Of a stretch of DNA of 10,136 nucleotides, positions 1-6,276 are shown in pieces; position 1 is the stretch's first letter, and each line of letters starts with the position of its first letter. Where the stretch lies: the NCBI GenBank assembly GCA_902802215.1, contig CADCLH010000112.1, positions 1 through 10,136 on the forward strand, read 5' to 3'. The stretch comes from Oscillospiraceae bacterium. Lineage in GTDB: Bacteria; Bacillota; Clostridia; Oscillospirales; Oscillospiraceae. The position numbers and the translations under genes are program-made. The notes under the pieces were generated by a model. That model saw nothing but the letters and a program-made list of their open reading frames with translations. It was not told where the DNA came from and ran no database searches.

Positions 1-18
1 ACGGAAAGGGGCTTTAAA

Positions 19-654
19 GTGTACCCCAAGTCAGAACCATATACGAACAGCGGACTGGTAGCGTATACACAGCTGAGTCCGAACCATTCCGGCCAGAGGA
101 CGCACAGCATCGACCGCATCACGCCTCACTGTGTGGTCGGACAGTGCAGCGCCGAGGAGCTCGGAGACTGGTTCGCGAAGGCCTCCATAGAGGCAAGCTC
201 CAACTACGGCATCGACAAGGACGGCCGTGTGGGGCTGTATGTGGAAGAGAAAAACCGCTCCTGGTGCTCGTCCTCCAAAGCGAACGACCAAAGGGCGGTC
301 ACCATCGAGTGCGCTTCCGACACATCCGAGCCGTATGCGTTCCATGATGTGGTCTACGAGAAACTCATCACCCTCTGCGTGGACATCTGCAAGAGGAACG
401 GAAAGAAGAAACTGATCTGGTTCGGCGACATGGACAAGACCCTGAACTACAGCCCGAAATCGGATGAGATGGTACTGACTGTCCATCGCTGGTTTGCCAG
501 TAAAAGCTGCCCCGGGAACTGGATGTATGCCAGGATGGGAGATCTTGCGGATAAGGTTACGGCGCAGCTTGGCGGGAGTGCTGATGCTGCCGGATCGTCT
601 TCATCCGGAAGTTCTTCTTTTTCGGACGACGTGTCGGGGGAAGCAGGGCGGTAA
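19..654 (+). CDS. Phage-type N-acetylmuramoyl-L-alanine amidase (Amidase_2 fold lysin), catalytic domain with Ser-rich tail
   Basis: Predicted zinc amidase that cuts the bond between N-acetylmuramic acid and L-alanine in peptidoglycan, as in phage endolysins. The expected metal ligands are visible: H37 in the ITPHCVVGQCS segment, H156 in the TVHRWF segment and C164 in KSCPG. By analogy with T7 lysozyme, Y63 (in SSNYGID) and K162 (two residues before C164) are likely catalytic. The start is a GTG preceded by GGAAAGGGG; the frame stays open to the window edge, so a start further upstream is possible, but the N-terminus here matches the usual position for the family. After about residue 185 there is only a Ser/Gly-rich tail and then a stop; the SH3, LysM or choline-binding modules common in such lysins are absent. 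No signal peptide is seen, which fits holin-dependent export. Base composition is less GC-rich than the rest of the window, suggesting prophage origin. Confidence 0.88.
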   Translation: MYPKSEPYTNSGLVAYTQLSPNHSGQRTHSIDRITPHCVVGQCSAEELGDWFAKASIEASSNYGIDKDGRVGLYVEEKNRSWCSSSKANDQRAVTIECASDTSEPYAFHDVVYEKLITLCVDICKRNGKKKLIWFGDMDKTLNYSPKSDEMVLTVHRWFASKSCPGNWMYARMGDLADKVTAQLGGSADAAGSSSSGSSSFSDDVSGEAGR

Positions 655-720
655 ACGCTGTCGGACCCCCTGCGATTAATGAATCTGTTCATCCTGGCTT
701 CCGATTTGAACCCTCGCAAC

Positions 721-769
721 AAAACATGCTCCTGCATAAGCGATCAGGTCGTGCAGGAGCTCTTGTTTT
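721..769 (+). terminator. Intrinsic terminator after the amidase gene
   Basis: A perfect 9-bp stem pairs GCTCCTGCA (728-736) with TGCAGGAGC (752-760) around a 15-nt loop, followed by TCTTGTTTT. An A-rich flank, AAAACA at 721-726, also complements TGTTTT at 764-769, so the element could work in both directions. It lies 66 bases past the amidase stop. Confidence 0.6.
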
Positions 770-915
770 ACCCATTTTGGCTCAAAAAAGCGGACACCTT
801 TTGGCGCAGATCAGCTCCACGGAAGTCTCGCCGGAAGCAACAGGCGGAAGACGTTGAACTTCAAACGCGCAGAATAACTGACAGTTATGGATTCGGCGCT
901 GTTGGAAATCTCTAA
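770..915. other. Stretch without a recognised gene between two terminators
   Basis: No reading frame here has a credible start, Shine-Dalgarno site or recognisable protein. The only structure noted is a 15-bp palindrome at 874-888 (ATAACTG, one A, CAGTTAT). It sits between the terminator of the phage-type amidase and the terminator of the chromosomal operon on the - strand. It is therefore where a junction of an integrated element might lie, but no integrase or direct-repeat attachment site is visible in the window. Confidence 0.4.
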
Positions 916-950
916 AAGTCAGCCCTCCGGGTGACCGGCCCGGAGGGCTG
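916..950 (-). terminator. Intrinsic terminator of the DUF3793-flavodoxin operon
   Basis: A perfect 12-bp GC-rich stem pairs CAGCCCTCCGGG (920-931) with CCCGGAGGGCTG (939-950) around a 7-nt loop. Read on the - strand it is followed by ACTTTT, giving a modest T run in the direction of the operon. Read on the + strand it is followed by GGAGAG, so it is unlikely to act that way. Confidence 0.7.
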
Positions 951-963
951 TGGAGAGAGATCC

Positions 964-1008
964 CTGCCCGGTTGCAGACGCGGGGTGAGGTGAGACCCCG
1001 GCGGGCAG
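964..1008 (-). other. Nested hairpin in the 3' untranslated region of the flavodoxin operon
   Basis: CTGCCCG (964-970) pairs with CGGGCAG (1002-1008). Inside it CGGGGT (981-986) pairs with ACCCCG (995-1000) around an 8-nt loop, leaving a 10-nt bulge on one side. No T run follows on either strand, so it is not an obvious terminator itself. It lies between the small ORF and the terminator and may stabilise the transcript end. Such pairing can arise by chance in GC-rich DNA. Confidence 0.3.
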
Positions 1009-1036
1009 AGGCATCTGACCTGGCAACAAGAACGTT

Positions 1037-1135
1037 TTATGAGACCAATACCCTGAGCGCGATGACCGCTGCCGCCGGAAGCCAGACGGTCAGCAGTTTT
1101 CGCCTGAGCATGTTCCATGTAGCAGAGTTGTTCAT
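1037..1135 (-). CDS. Putative 32-residue single-helix membrane peptide, coupled to flavodoxin
   Basis: This short ORF starts with ATG directly downstream of the flavodoxin gene. Its Shine-Dalgarno site AAGGAGG (1141-1147 read in reverse) lies 5 nt before the ATG and overlaps the flavodoxin stop codon, a layout typical of translational coupling. The peptide begins MNNSATWNMLRRK and continues with a run of Leu, Val, Trp, Pro and Ala residues (about residues 14-31), long enough for one transmembrane helix. Two Arg and a Lys precede it, which predicts an N-in orientation. It ends at a TAA and the operon terminator follows about 85 bases later. I do not recognise a family. The strong, well-spaced ribosome site makes it more credible than a random ORF of this size; the function is unknown. 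Confidence 0.5.
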   Translation of the reverse strand: MNNSATWNMLRRKLLTVWLPAAAVIALRVLVS

Positions 1136-1145
1136 CCTGGCCTCC

Positions 1146-1559
1146 TTACACCAGCGCCTTTCCGAGCTCTTTGCAGGCTTCGGCTTCGGCGCCCTCGGGC
1201 GCGCCGTTGACAAGGATGCTCTCGCAGGCCAGCTTGATGCCGCAGGCCCGGCAGTCGTCCTCCCAGTTGCGCATCCATTCGCCGTCGCCCCAGCCGTAGG
1301 AGCCGAAAAGCGCGATCCGTTTTCCGGAGAGCGTTTTCTTGACGCTGTCGAACATGGGCTCAAATTCGCTGTCCTCCAACTGCTCGGAGCCCATGGCCGG
1401 ACACCCGAAGGCGATAGCGTCGTAGGGCGAGAGATCGGTGACCGAGCCGCACTCGATCAGATCTGCCTGCGCTCCCGCGCTCTGCATGCCCTCCAATACC
1501 AGTTCCGCCATGGCGGCCGTGTTTCCCGTACCGCTCCAATAAACCACCGCAGCTTTCAT
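1146..1559 (-). CDS. Flavodoxin (short-chain, FMN-binding)
   Basis: A one-domain flavodoxin of 137 residues, a soluble FMN electron carrier that replaces ferredoxin in many anaerobes when iron is scarce. The phosphate-binding loop SGTGNTAAMA lies at the N-terminus right after a hydrophobic beta strand (AAVVYW). The FGCPAMGSEQLED and FGSYGWGDGEW segments are the two further FMN-contacting loops typical of clostridial flavodoxins. Two in-frame ATGs are six bases apart (1565 and 1559). I chose the inner one because an AAGGA sits about 6 nt before it, while the outer ATG almost touches that site; both are possible and change only two residues. It follows the DUF3793 gene by about 40 bases, part of which is a 19-bp tandem duplication. 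It is followed by a coupled short ORF. The neighbourhood suggests an iron- or redox-responsive role (inference). Confidence 0.9.
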   Translation of the reverse strand: MKAAVVYWSGTGNTAAMAELVLEGMQSAGAQADLIECGSVTDLSPYDAIAFGCPAMGSEQLEDSEFEPMFDSVKKTLSGKRIALFGSYGWGDGEWMRNWEDDCRACGIKLACESILVNGAPEGAEAEACKELGKALV

Positions 1560-1576
1560 ATTCATTCCTTCCTTTC

Positions 1577-1614
1577 CTGTTTTATGAGGCTACCGCTGTT
1601 TTATGAGGCTACCG
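1577..1614. repeat. Exact 19-bp tandem duplication spanning the DUF3793 stop codon
   Basis: The unit CTGTTTTATGAGGCTACCG occurs at 1577-1595 and again without any gap or mismatch at 1596-1614. On the coding (-) strand each copy holds the TCATAA that ends the DUF3793 gene. The duplication therefore left the protein end unchanged and lengthened the gap to the flavodoxin gene by 19 bases. Confidence 0.95.
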
Positions 1615-2146
1615 CCAGCTGCTCCAGACGACGGCCGCTGCGCCACAGCCGGCAATAGCATTCCGTGCAGGTTTCGTATCTGGCGCACATCCGCCGCGCC
1701 TCTTCCTCGTCGCCGTATATCTTCCAGAGACAGATGGCTTTATAGCTGTCCCGGTCGGTCAGAAAGCCCTTGACGTCCTCCGGGGGATAACTGAGAAAGA
1801 GGCCGATCTCGTGCGGGAACTCCTCTCCGCTTTGAAAGCGCTTCAACAGATGGCAGAGGCAGGCGCCGCAGCCGGTGCAGGGATAGCCTGCGCCGCGCAG
1901 CAGCTCGCAGGCTGTGCAGTCCTGCAAATCCTTTTCCAGCTCCGCGGGACGGAACAGATACAGCAGCGCCGAGCGCTCCGTCAGCCGCAGCAGCACGAGC
2001 CGCAGTCCGCGCGGGATGAGCAGCCGGTTCAGCCGCCCCATTTCTTCTCCGAGCTCCTCGCGGCTCCTGTAGTAGTAAGGGAAAAGGCTCCCTGTTTTGA
2101 TGCCCGCAAGCGTCGGGGCCGCCATGCGGATCACGGTTTCTTCCAT
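1601..2146 (-). CDS. DUF3793 family protein
   Basis: A 181-residue cytoplasmic protein recognised as DUF3793, a family of unknown biochemical function common in Clostridia. Family-like segments are the N-terminal APTLAGIKTGSLF, the central YLFRPAELEKDLQD, and the hallmark EFPHEIGLFLSYPPEDVKGF followed by WKIYGDEEEA and a Cys-containing C-terminal part. It is Cys-rich, with clusters near CTGCGACLC and CTECYC that could bind metal (inference). The frame is open up to a GTG at 2239, but I start at the ATG at 2146: the family homology begins there and AAAGGAGG (2158-2165 in reverse) precedes it by 11 nt, whereas the GTG has no ribosome site. It lies between araC and the flavodoxin gene. From memory, members of this family are often neighbours of flavodoxin and ferrous-iron transport genes, hinting at iron homeostasis. 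Confidence 0.85.
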   Translation of the reverse strand: MEETVIRMAAPTLAGIKTGSLFPYYYRSREELGEEMGRLNRLLIPRGLRLVLLRLTERSALLYLFRPAELEKDLQDCTACELLRGAGYPCTGCGACLCHLLKRFQSGEEFPHEIGLFLSYPPEDVKGFLTDRDSYKAICLWKIYGDEEEARRMCARYETCTECYCRLWRSGRRLEQLAVAS

Positions 2147-2263
2147 TCCCGACGCCGCCTCCTTTGAAGCAGATTCGCGCCGGATGAATAAAACGGCAAA
2201 GTCCGGCGCAAACCTGCCACGGAGGGAGATGAGAGACACTTGATCGAGGTGCTTTACGAGAAA

Positions 2264-2317
2264 AGTATAAAAAGAAATCGGAGCCGGGTCCGCTCCAAAA
2301 GAAGCGGGCTCGGCTCC
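2264..2317 (-). terminator. Intrinsic terminator after araC
   Basis: A long stem pairs 2280-2294 (GGAGCCGGGTCCGCT) with 2303-2317 (AGCGGGCTCGGCTCC after the A), 15 pairs including two G-T type, around an 8-nt loop. Read on the - strand it is followed by GATTTCTTTTTATA, a good T-rich tail. It lies 28 bases beyond the araC stop and about 120 bases before the DUF3793 start, so it separates the regulator from the downstream genes or limits read-through into them. Confidence 0.8.
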
Positions 2318-2323
2318 ATAACG

Positions 2324-2339
2324 GTTAAATATGTTTAAC
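2324..2339. promoter_or_regulatory. Second GTTAAA-N4-TTTAAC palindrome, upstream of DUF3793
   Basis: GTTAAA, a TATG spacer and TTTAAC form a perfect 6-bp inverted repeat just past the araC stop. The same core with a different spacer (TGAC) is the centre of the larger palindrome at the araC promoter. The shared core suggests a binding site for one regulator. No convincing promoter for DUF3793 was found next to it, so its role is inferred only from the match. Confidence 0.4.
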
Positions 2340-2344
2340 TACAG

Positions 2345-3331
2345 TCAGGTCGGGGCGCAGCTGTCGATGTCGACGCCGGCCCGGTAGCTGTTGGGCGGAA
2401 CGCCGATCACGTCCCGAAAGGCTTTGGCGAACTTGCTGGCGTTGTCGTAGCCGAACTGACCGGCAATATCCAGCACCGTCCGGTCGCTCCGGCGCAGCAG
2501 CTCTGCCGCCGCGTGCATCTTCTGCGCGCGCAGGAACGCGGCCGGGGTCATGCCGTAAACGCCGCGAAAGCTCAAGTTGATCATGGTGGGCGAGGCGCCG
2601 AAGCGCCGGGACAAATCCGTGACCGTGATCCGCTCCTCCGTGTTTTCCAGGAGAAAGGCGCTGATACTCTGCGCAAGAACGACCTGGGCGCGGGAATAGC
2701 TCGGGCGGCTCGCCTCGACGGGCAGGGCGCTTAGAAACAGGAGCAGCTCCAGGATCTTGACCTTGAAGTAGCCGCGGCGGATCTCCGGCGGCACGCGGTA
2801 CAGCTCGGAGAACACATGCTCGATGCTGGCGGAGGAGCGGGCCGCGAACCAGGGCGCAGCTGCGCAGAATTTCTCCGCAAGCGAGCTGACCCTCACATCC
2901 ACGTCCTGCAAAAAACAGGACAGACAGTCCGGCGAGCGCGCGGTATCGATCCGCACGGTGATCCCGTGGTAGTGTCCCGTAGGAAAGCGCGCCCGCCGTA
3001 CGCCCGCGTCCGGCCGGGACACCGACAGATCGCCCGGCGCGAGGAAGCAGGATTCCTCGCCGCATTCAAACTCGATCCGCCCCTCGTGGCAGTGATTGAT
3101 CTCCAGAACGCCCTCGCCTCTGCCGGGAGACTCGATTCTGAGATCCGCGTGGATATCGTTGTAGATCAGCTCGATCCCCGGAAAAACGGAATAGGCGGTC
3201 AGAATCAGCTTGTCCGGGTCGTCTGCCAGACCGTAGACGGCGCACTCCGCGTCCGCTCTCAGGATCACCGGCGTTTCGATGGGATTTTGTTCTCTGTTCT
3301 CGGCGTCTCGCATGTTTGCTGTCCTTTGCAT
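2345..3331 (-). CDS. AraC-family transcriptional regulator
   Basis: A 328-residue DNA-binding regulator. The C-terminal ~100 residues (about 222-322) form the AraC double helix-turn-helix: TVTDLSRRFGASPTMINLSFRGVYGMTPAAFLRAQKM is not written out here in full, but the landmarks are LSRRFGASP, the linking helix AAELLRRSD, and the second unit VLDIAGQFGYDNASKFAKAFRDVIGVPPNSYR. The first ~200 residues are a presumed sensor domain with cupin-like features (ECGEESCFLAPGDLSV, GHYHGITVRID), whose ligand I cannot tell. The start at 3331 has AGGAG 10 nt upstream; an ATG at 3313 with AAAGGA 8 nt upstream is a fair alternative. The gene has its own near-consensus promoter, a 13-bp-arm palindrome at its transcription start that may be an autoregulatory operator, and a terminator. 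The following genes, DUF3793 and flavodoxin, are the likely targets (inference). Confidence 0.9.
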   Translation of the reverse strand: MQRTANMRDAENREQNPIETPVILRADAECAVYGLADDPDKLILTAYSVFPGIELIYNDIHADLRIESPGRGEGVLEINHCHEGRIEFECGEESCFLAPGDLSVSRPDAGVRRARFPTGHYHGITVRIDTARSPDCLSCFLQDVDVRVSSLAEKFCAAAPWFAARSSASIEHVFSELYRVPPEIRRGYFKVKILELLLFLSALPVEASRPSYSRAQVVLAQSISAFLLENTEERITVTDLSRRFGASPTMINLSFRGVYGMTPAAFLRAQKMHAAAELLRRSDRTVLDIAGQFGYDNASKFAKAFRDVIGVPPNSYRAGVDIDSCAPT

Positions 3332-3389
3332 CCGTCTCTTTCTCCTGCCGCACCCGACGCGGCGACCGGTTCTTCTTTTGAAAACGCAC

Positions 3390-3419
3390 AGGCATTGGTT
3401 AAATGACTTTAACCAATGC
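3390..3419. promoter_or_regulatory. Perfect 13-bp-arm palindrome at the araC transcription start
   Basis: GGCATTGGTTAAA (3390-3402) and its exact reverse complement (3407-3419) flank a TGAC spacer. It begins two bases past the araC -10 box on the - strand, covering the expected +1. It could act as a DNA operator or as a hairpin at the extreme 5' end of the araC mRNA. There is no T run on either side, so it is not a terminator. Confidence 0.7.
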
Positions 3420-3421
3420 CC

Positions 3422-3449
3422 ATTATAGTCCGCTCACGGCATAAATCAA
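3422..3449 (-). promoter_or_regulatory. araC promoter
   Basis: Read on the - strand: TTGATT (3444-3449), a 16-bp spacer, and a perfect TATAAT (3422-3427). Transcription should start near 3415, inside the adjoining palindrome, leaving an mRNA leader of about 85 nt before the araC start codon. Confidence 0.65.
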
Positions 3450-3546
3450 GATGAAAATAACCGCGCTGCGCGATCGCCGTTTCGGCCCCGGAGCCTGCGG
3501 GAAGGGAGGGGCTGCAAATCTTCGGTCAAAACAGGCGGAAAGCCGG

Positions 3547-3575
3547 TGGCAATCGGCGAAAACCTGTGGTAAGAT
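3547..3575 (+). promoter_or_regulatory. Possible fumC promoter (weak)
   Basis: An extended -10 element, TGG followed by TAAGAT (3570-3575), lies about 40 bases before the fumarase start. The -35 candidate TGGCAA (3547-3552, 17-bp spacing) matches the consensus at only three positions. It does not carry the promoter-leader module seen at purB and asnB. Confidence 0.3.
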
Positions 3576-3615
3576 GGACGGGAAACAGACGCCGACGAAA
3601 GGAAGGGTGAGGGAG

Positions 3616-4937
3616 TTGGAATACCGGATCGAGCACGACTCCATGGGCGAGGTGAGGGTCCCCGCCGACAGGTACTGGGGCGCGCAGACCGAGCGCAGTC
3701 GGGAGCATTTTCCCATCGGCGTCGGGATCGAGACCATGCCCCGGGAGATCATAAGCGCCTTCGGACTGCTGAAGCAGGCCGCGGCGCGGGCAAACCGCGC
3801 GCTGAAGCCGGAAAAGATGAGCGCGATGCGCACTTCCCGCTGGTGGTCTGGCAGACGGGCTCCGGCACCCAGAGCAACATGAACGCGAACGAGGTCATCG
3901 CCAACCGGGCAAACGAGCTGGCGGGGGAGAGGCTGTGCCACCCGAACGACGACGTGAACATGTCCCAGTCCTCGAACGACACCTTCCCCACCGCCCTGCA
4001 CATTGCGGCGGCGCTGAGTCTGGAGGAGGGTGTGCTGCCCGCGGCGGAGGAGCTGATCGCGGTCTTCCGCGGACTGGAGGCCATGCACGAGGGCGTGGTC
4101 AAGTGCGGGCGCACCCATCTCCAGGACGCGGTGCCGATCGCCTTTTCCCAGGAGATCAGCGGCTGGCGCGGCTCCCTCGAGCGGGACTGCGGGTTGATCC
4201 GCCTCGCTCTCGGCCCGCTGTATGAGCTCGCGCTCGGCGGGACCGCCGTGGGCACCGGACTCAACGCGCCGGCGGGCTTTGCGGAGAGGGCCGCGCAGGA
4301 GATCGCCGCGCTAACGGGCAAGCCCTTTGTCACCGCCGAAAACAAATTCCACGCCCTCAGCTCCCGGGACGAGCTGGTCTTCGCCCACGGAGCGCTCAAG
4401 GCGCTGGCGGCGGACTGCATGAAGATCGCCAACGACGTGCGCTGGCTGGCCTCCGGTCCGCGCTGCGGCCTCGGCGAGATCACGATCCCCGCCAACGAGC
4501 CCGGCAGCTCCATCATGCCCGGCAAGGTCAACCCAACCCAGTGCGAGCAGCTCACCATGGTGGCCGTTCAGGTCTTCGGCAACGACGCGGCCGTGGGCTT
4601 TGCGGCCTCTCAGGGGAATTTTGAGCTGAACGTCTTCCTGCCGGTGATCGCGTACAACTTTTTGCAGTCGGCGCGCCTGCTCGCGGAGTCCATTCGCGCC
4701 TTTACGAAATACTGCGCCGCCGGCATCCGGGCCGACCGGAAGAAAATGCGGCAGAATCTGAACAACTCCCTCATGCTGGTCACGGCGCTCAACCCTTACA
4801 TCGGCTACGAGAACGCGGCCGAAACCGCAAAGCTTGCCCGGGAGGAAAACATCAGCCTCAAAGAGGCCTGCGTCAGACTCGGCTTTCTGACGCCGGAGCG
4901 CTTCGACGAGGTTTTTCATCCGGAGCAGATGATTTAA
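3616..4937 (+). pseudogene. fumC: Class II fumarate hydratase, disrupted by a ~40-nt internal deletion and frameshift
   Basis: Fumarase of the aspartase/fumarase superfamily, converting fumarate and malate. The first frame encodes EYRIEHDSMGEVRVPADRYWGAQTERS and continues to EKMSA near 3825; the family sequence then resumes in another frame as DAHFPLVVWQTGSGTQSNMN. Compared with E. coli FumC about 13-14 residues are missing at the junction, so roughly 40 nt were lost and the reading frame broke. The remainder looks intact, with GRTHLQDA (catalytic His), the signature loop GSSIMPGKVNP and an end matching the family. Start: TTG at 3616 gives the usual MEYRIE N-terminus with GGAAGG 9 nt upstream; a GTG at 3607 is an alternative. 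A GTG at 3843 opens the second frame but has no ribosome site. Unless this is a sequencing error, active enzyme is not expected. The gene sits beside purA/purB, whose pathway yields fumarate. Confidence 0.85.
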
Positions 4938-4946
4938 AACGACGGC

Positions 4947-4983
4947 AATCGGCGGCACGGAAAACCCGTGCCGCCGATTTTTT
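4947..4983 (+). terminator. Strong intrinsic terminator between fumC and purA
   Basis: A perfect 14-bp stem pairs AATCGGCGGCACGG (4947-4960) with 4966-4979 around a 5-nt AAAAC loop, followed by a run of six T. It lies 10 bases after the fumC stop. On the - strand it begins a few bases after the purA stop and is followed by GCCGTCGTTTTAAA, so it may also serve purA from the other side. Confidence 0.9.
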
Positions 4984-4986
4984 AGT

Positions 4987-6264
4987 TCACGCAAGCCGGA
5001 GATACGCGTCCCGCTCCGCGCCGACGGAGACGTACCGGATCGGACAGTTTACCGCCTGTTCGAGAAAACGGATGTATTCGCGCGCCCGGGGCGGCAGGTC
5101 CTCTTCGCGCCTGCAACCGCCGATCTCGCAGCAGAAGCCAGGGAGCGTTTCATAGACAGGCTTCGCCCTGCCGAGCTCGTCGATGCTCGCCGGGAAGCTC
5201 TCCACGCGCCTGCCGTCGATCTCATAGGCCACGCAGACCGGGAGCTGTTCCATATAGGAGAGCACGTCCAGCTTCGTCAGGGCGAGCGCGTCGCAGCCCT
5301 GCATCTTGACTCCGTAGCGCGAGGCGACCACGTCAAAGCCCCCGACGCGCCGCGGTCTGCCGGTAGCCGCCCCGTACTCGGCGCCCGCCTCGCGCAGCGC
5401 CGCGCCCTTCGTTCCGAAGAACTCGCAGGGGAACGGCCCCTCGCCGACGCAGCTGGAATACGCCTTCATGATACCGATGCAGTTGTCCAGCCGCGCAAAG
5501 GGGATCCCCGCGCCGATCGGGGCGTAGGCGGCGAGCGTCGTGGACGCGGAGGTGTAGGGATAGATGCCGAAGTCGATGTCCCGCAGCGCGCCGAGCTGGG
5601 CCTCGAACAGGACGTTTTTCCCGGCCCTGACCGCCTCGTCCAGATACAGCGTCGTATCCCGGATGTACGGCACGAAGGGGTTACCGAAGCGCTCCAGCCA
5701 GTCCATGACCTCGTCCGCGGAGACGGGCGCGTGCCCGTAGCCGCCGGAGATCACGAGGTTTTTCCACTCCAGCAGCGCCTCGACCTTCCGCCGCAGACTC
5801 TCTCCGTGGAGCAGATCGCCCATGCGGAGAGCCTTTTTCATGTACTTGTCCGCGTAGACGGGGGAGATCCCACGTCGGGTGGAGCCGAATTTCCGGTCTC
5901 CCAGCCGGTCCTCCTCCAGACAGTCCAGCAATTTGTGGAAGGGCAGGCAGACGGTCGCCCGGTCACTGAGGATCAAATGCTCCGGGCTGATCCCGATCCC
6001 CGCCTCCTCCAGGCTATGCACCTCGTTCCAGAGGTGCTCGAGGTCGATCACGATCCCCGGGCCGAGGATGTTGGCCGTCTCCGGGCGGAGGACGCCGGAG
6101 GGCAGCAGGTTCATGACAAATTTGCCGCGCTCGTTGACCACGGTATGTCCCGCGTTGTTGCCGCCCTGATAGCGCACCACCACGTCGTAGTCCGCGCTCA
6201 GCAGGTCGACCATCCGGCCTTTTCCCTCGTCGCCCCAGTTGATTCCGACGATCGATGTAAGCAT
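4987..6264 (-). CDS. purA: Adenylosuccinate synthetase (divergent clostridial-type)
   Basis: Joins IMP and L-aspartate using GTP to form adenylosuccinate, the first committed step to AMP, in the cytoplasm. At 425 residues it has the family length. Landmarks: P-loop-like NWGDEGKGR with catalytic D12; GGNNAGHT with H40; FGSTRRGISPVYADK (127-140), the equivalent of the IMP loop; TGRPRRVGGFD (301-311); and TKLDVLSYMEQLPVCVAYE (330-348) for the guanine site and beyond. Some usual residues differ: the segment at 220-237 reads FEAQLGALRDIDFGIYPY where E. coli has FEGAQGTLLDIDHGTYPY, so the IMP-contacting Gln is displaced by one residue and the His of DIDHG is Phe. This looks like a stable subfamily rather than decay. 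The start has AGGAGG 8 nt upstream, overlapping the purB stop codon (TAGGAGG), with a 12-nt gap, so purB and purA form one operon. Confidence 0.95.
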   Translation of the reverse strand: MLTSIVGINWGDEGKGRMVDLLSADYDVVVRYQGGNNAGHTVVNERGKFVMNLLPSGVLRPETANILGPGIVIDLEHLWNEVHSLEEAGIGISPEHLILSDRATVCLPFHKLLDCLEEDRLGDRKFGSTRRGISPVYADKYMKKALRMGDLLHGESLRRKVEALLEWKNLVISGGYGHAPVSADEVMDWLERFGNPFVPYIRDTTLYLDEAVRAGKNVLFEAQLGALRDIDFGIYPYTSASTTLAAYAPIGAGIPFARLDNCIGIMKAYSSCVGEGPFPCEFFGTKGAALREAGAEYGAATGRPRRVGGFDVVASRYGVKMQGCDALALTKLDVLSYMEQLPVCVAYEIDGRRVESFPASIDELGRAKPVYETLPGFCCEIGGCRREEDLPPRAREYIRFLEQAVNCPIRYVSVGAERDAYLRLA

Positions 6265-6276
6265 GTCTCTCTCCTC

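Noticed and set aside
695..730. Possible tRNA 3' end: the reverse complement contains GGTTCAAATC, like a T-arm.
   Set aside because: The bases flanking the loop do not form a 5-bp T stem, and no anticodon arm or acceptor stem is found nearby.
679..915. A 78-codon + strand frame after the amidase.
   Set aside because: It has no Shine-Dalgarno site and reads straight through the terminator hairpin at 721-769; no family is recognisable.
2266..2271. TATACT-like -10 box for a DUF3793 promoter on the - strand.
   Set aside because: It is the T-rich tail of the araC terminator and no acceptable -35 hexamer lies 16-18 bases upstream.
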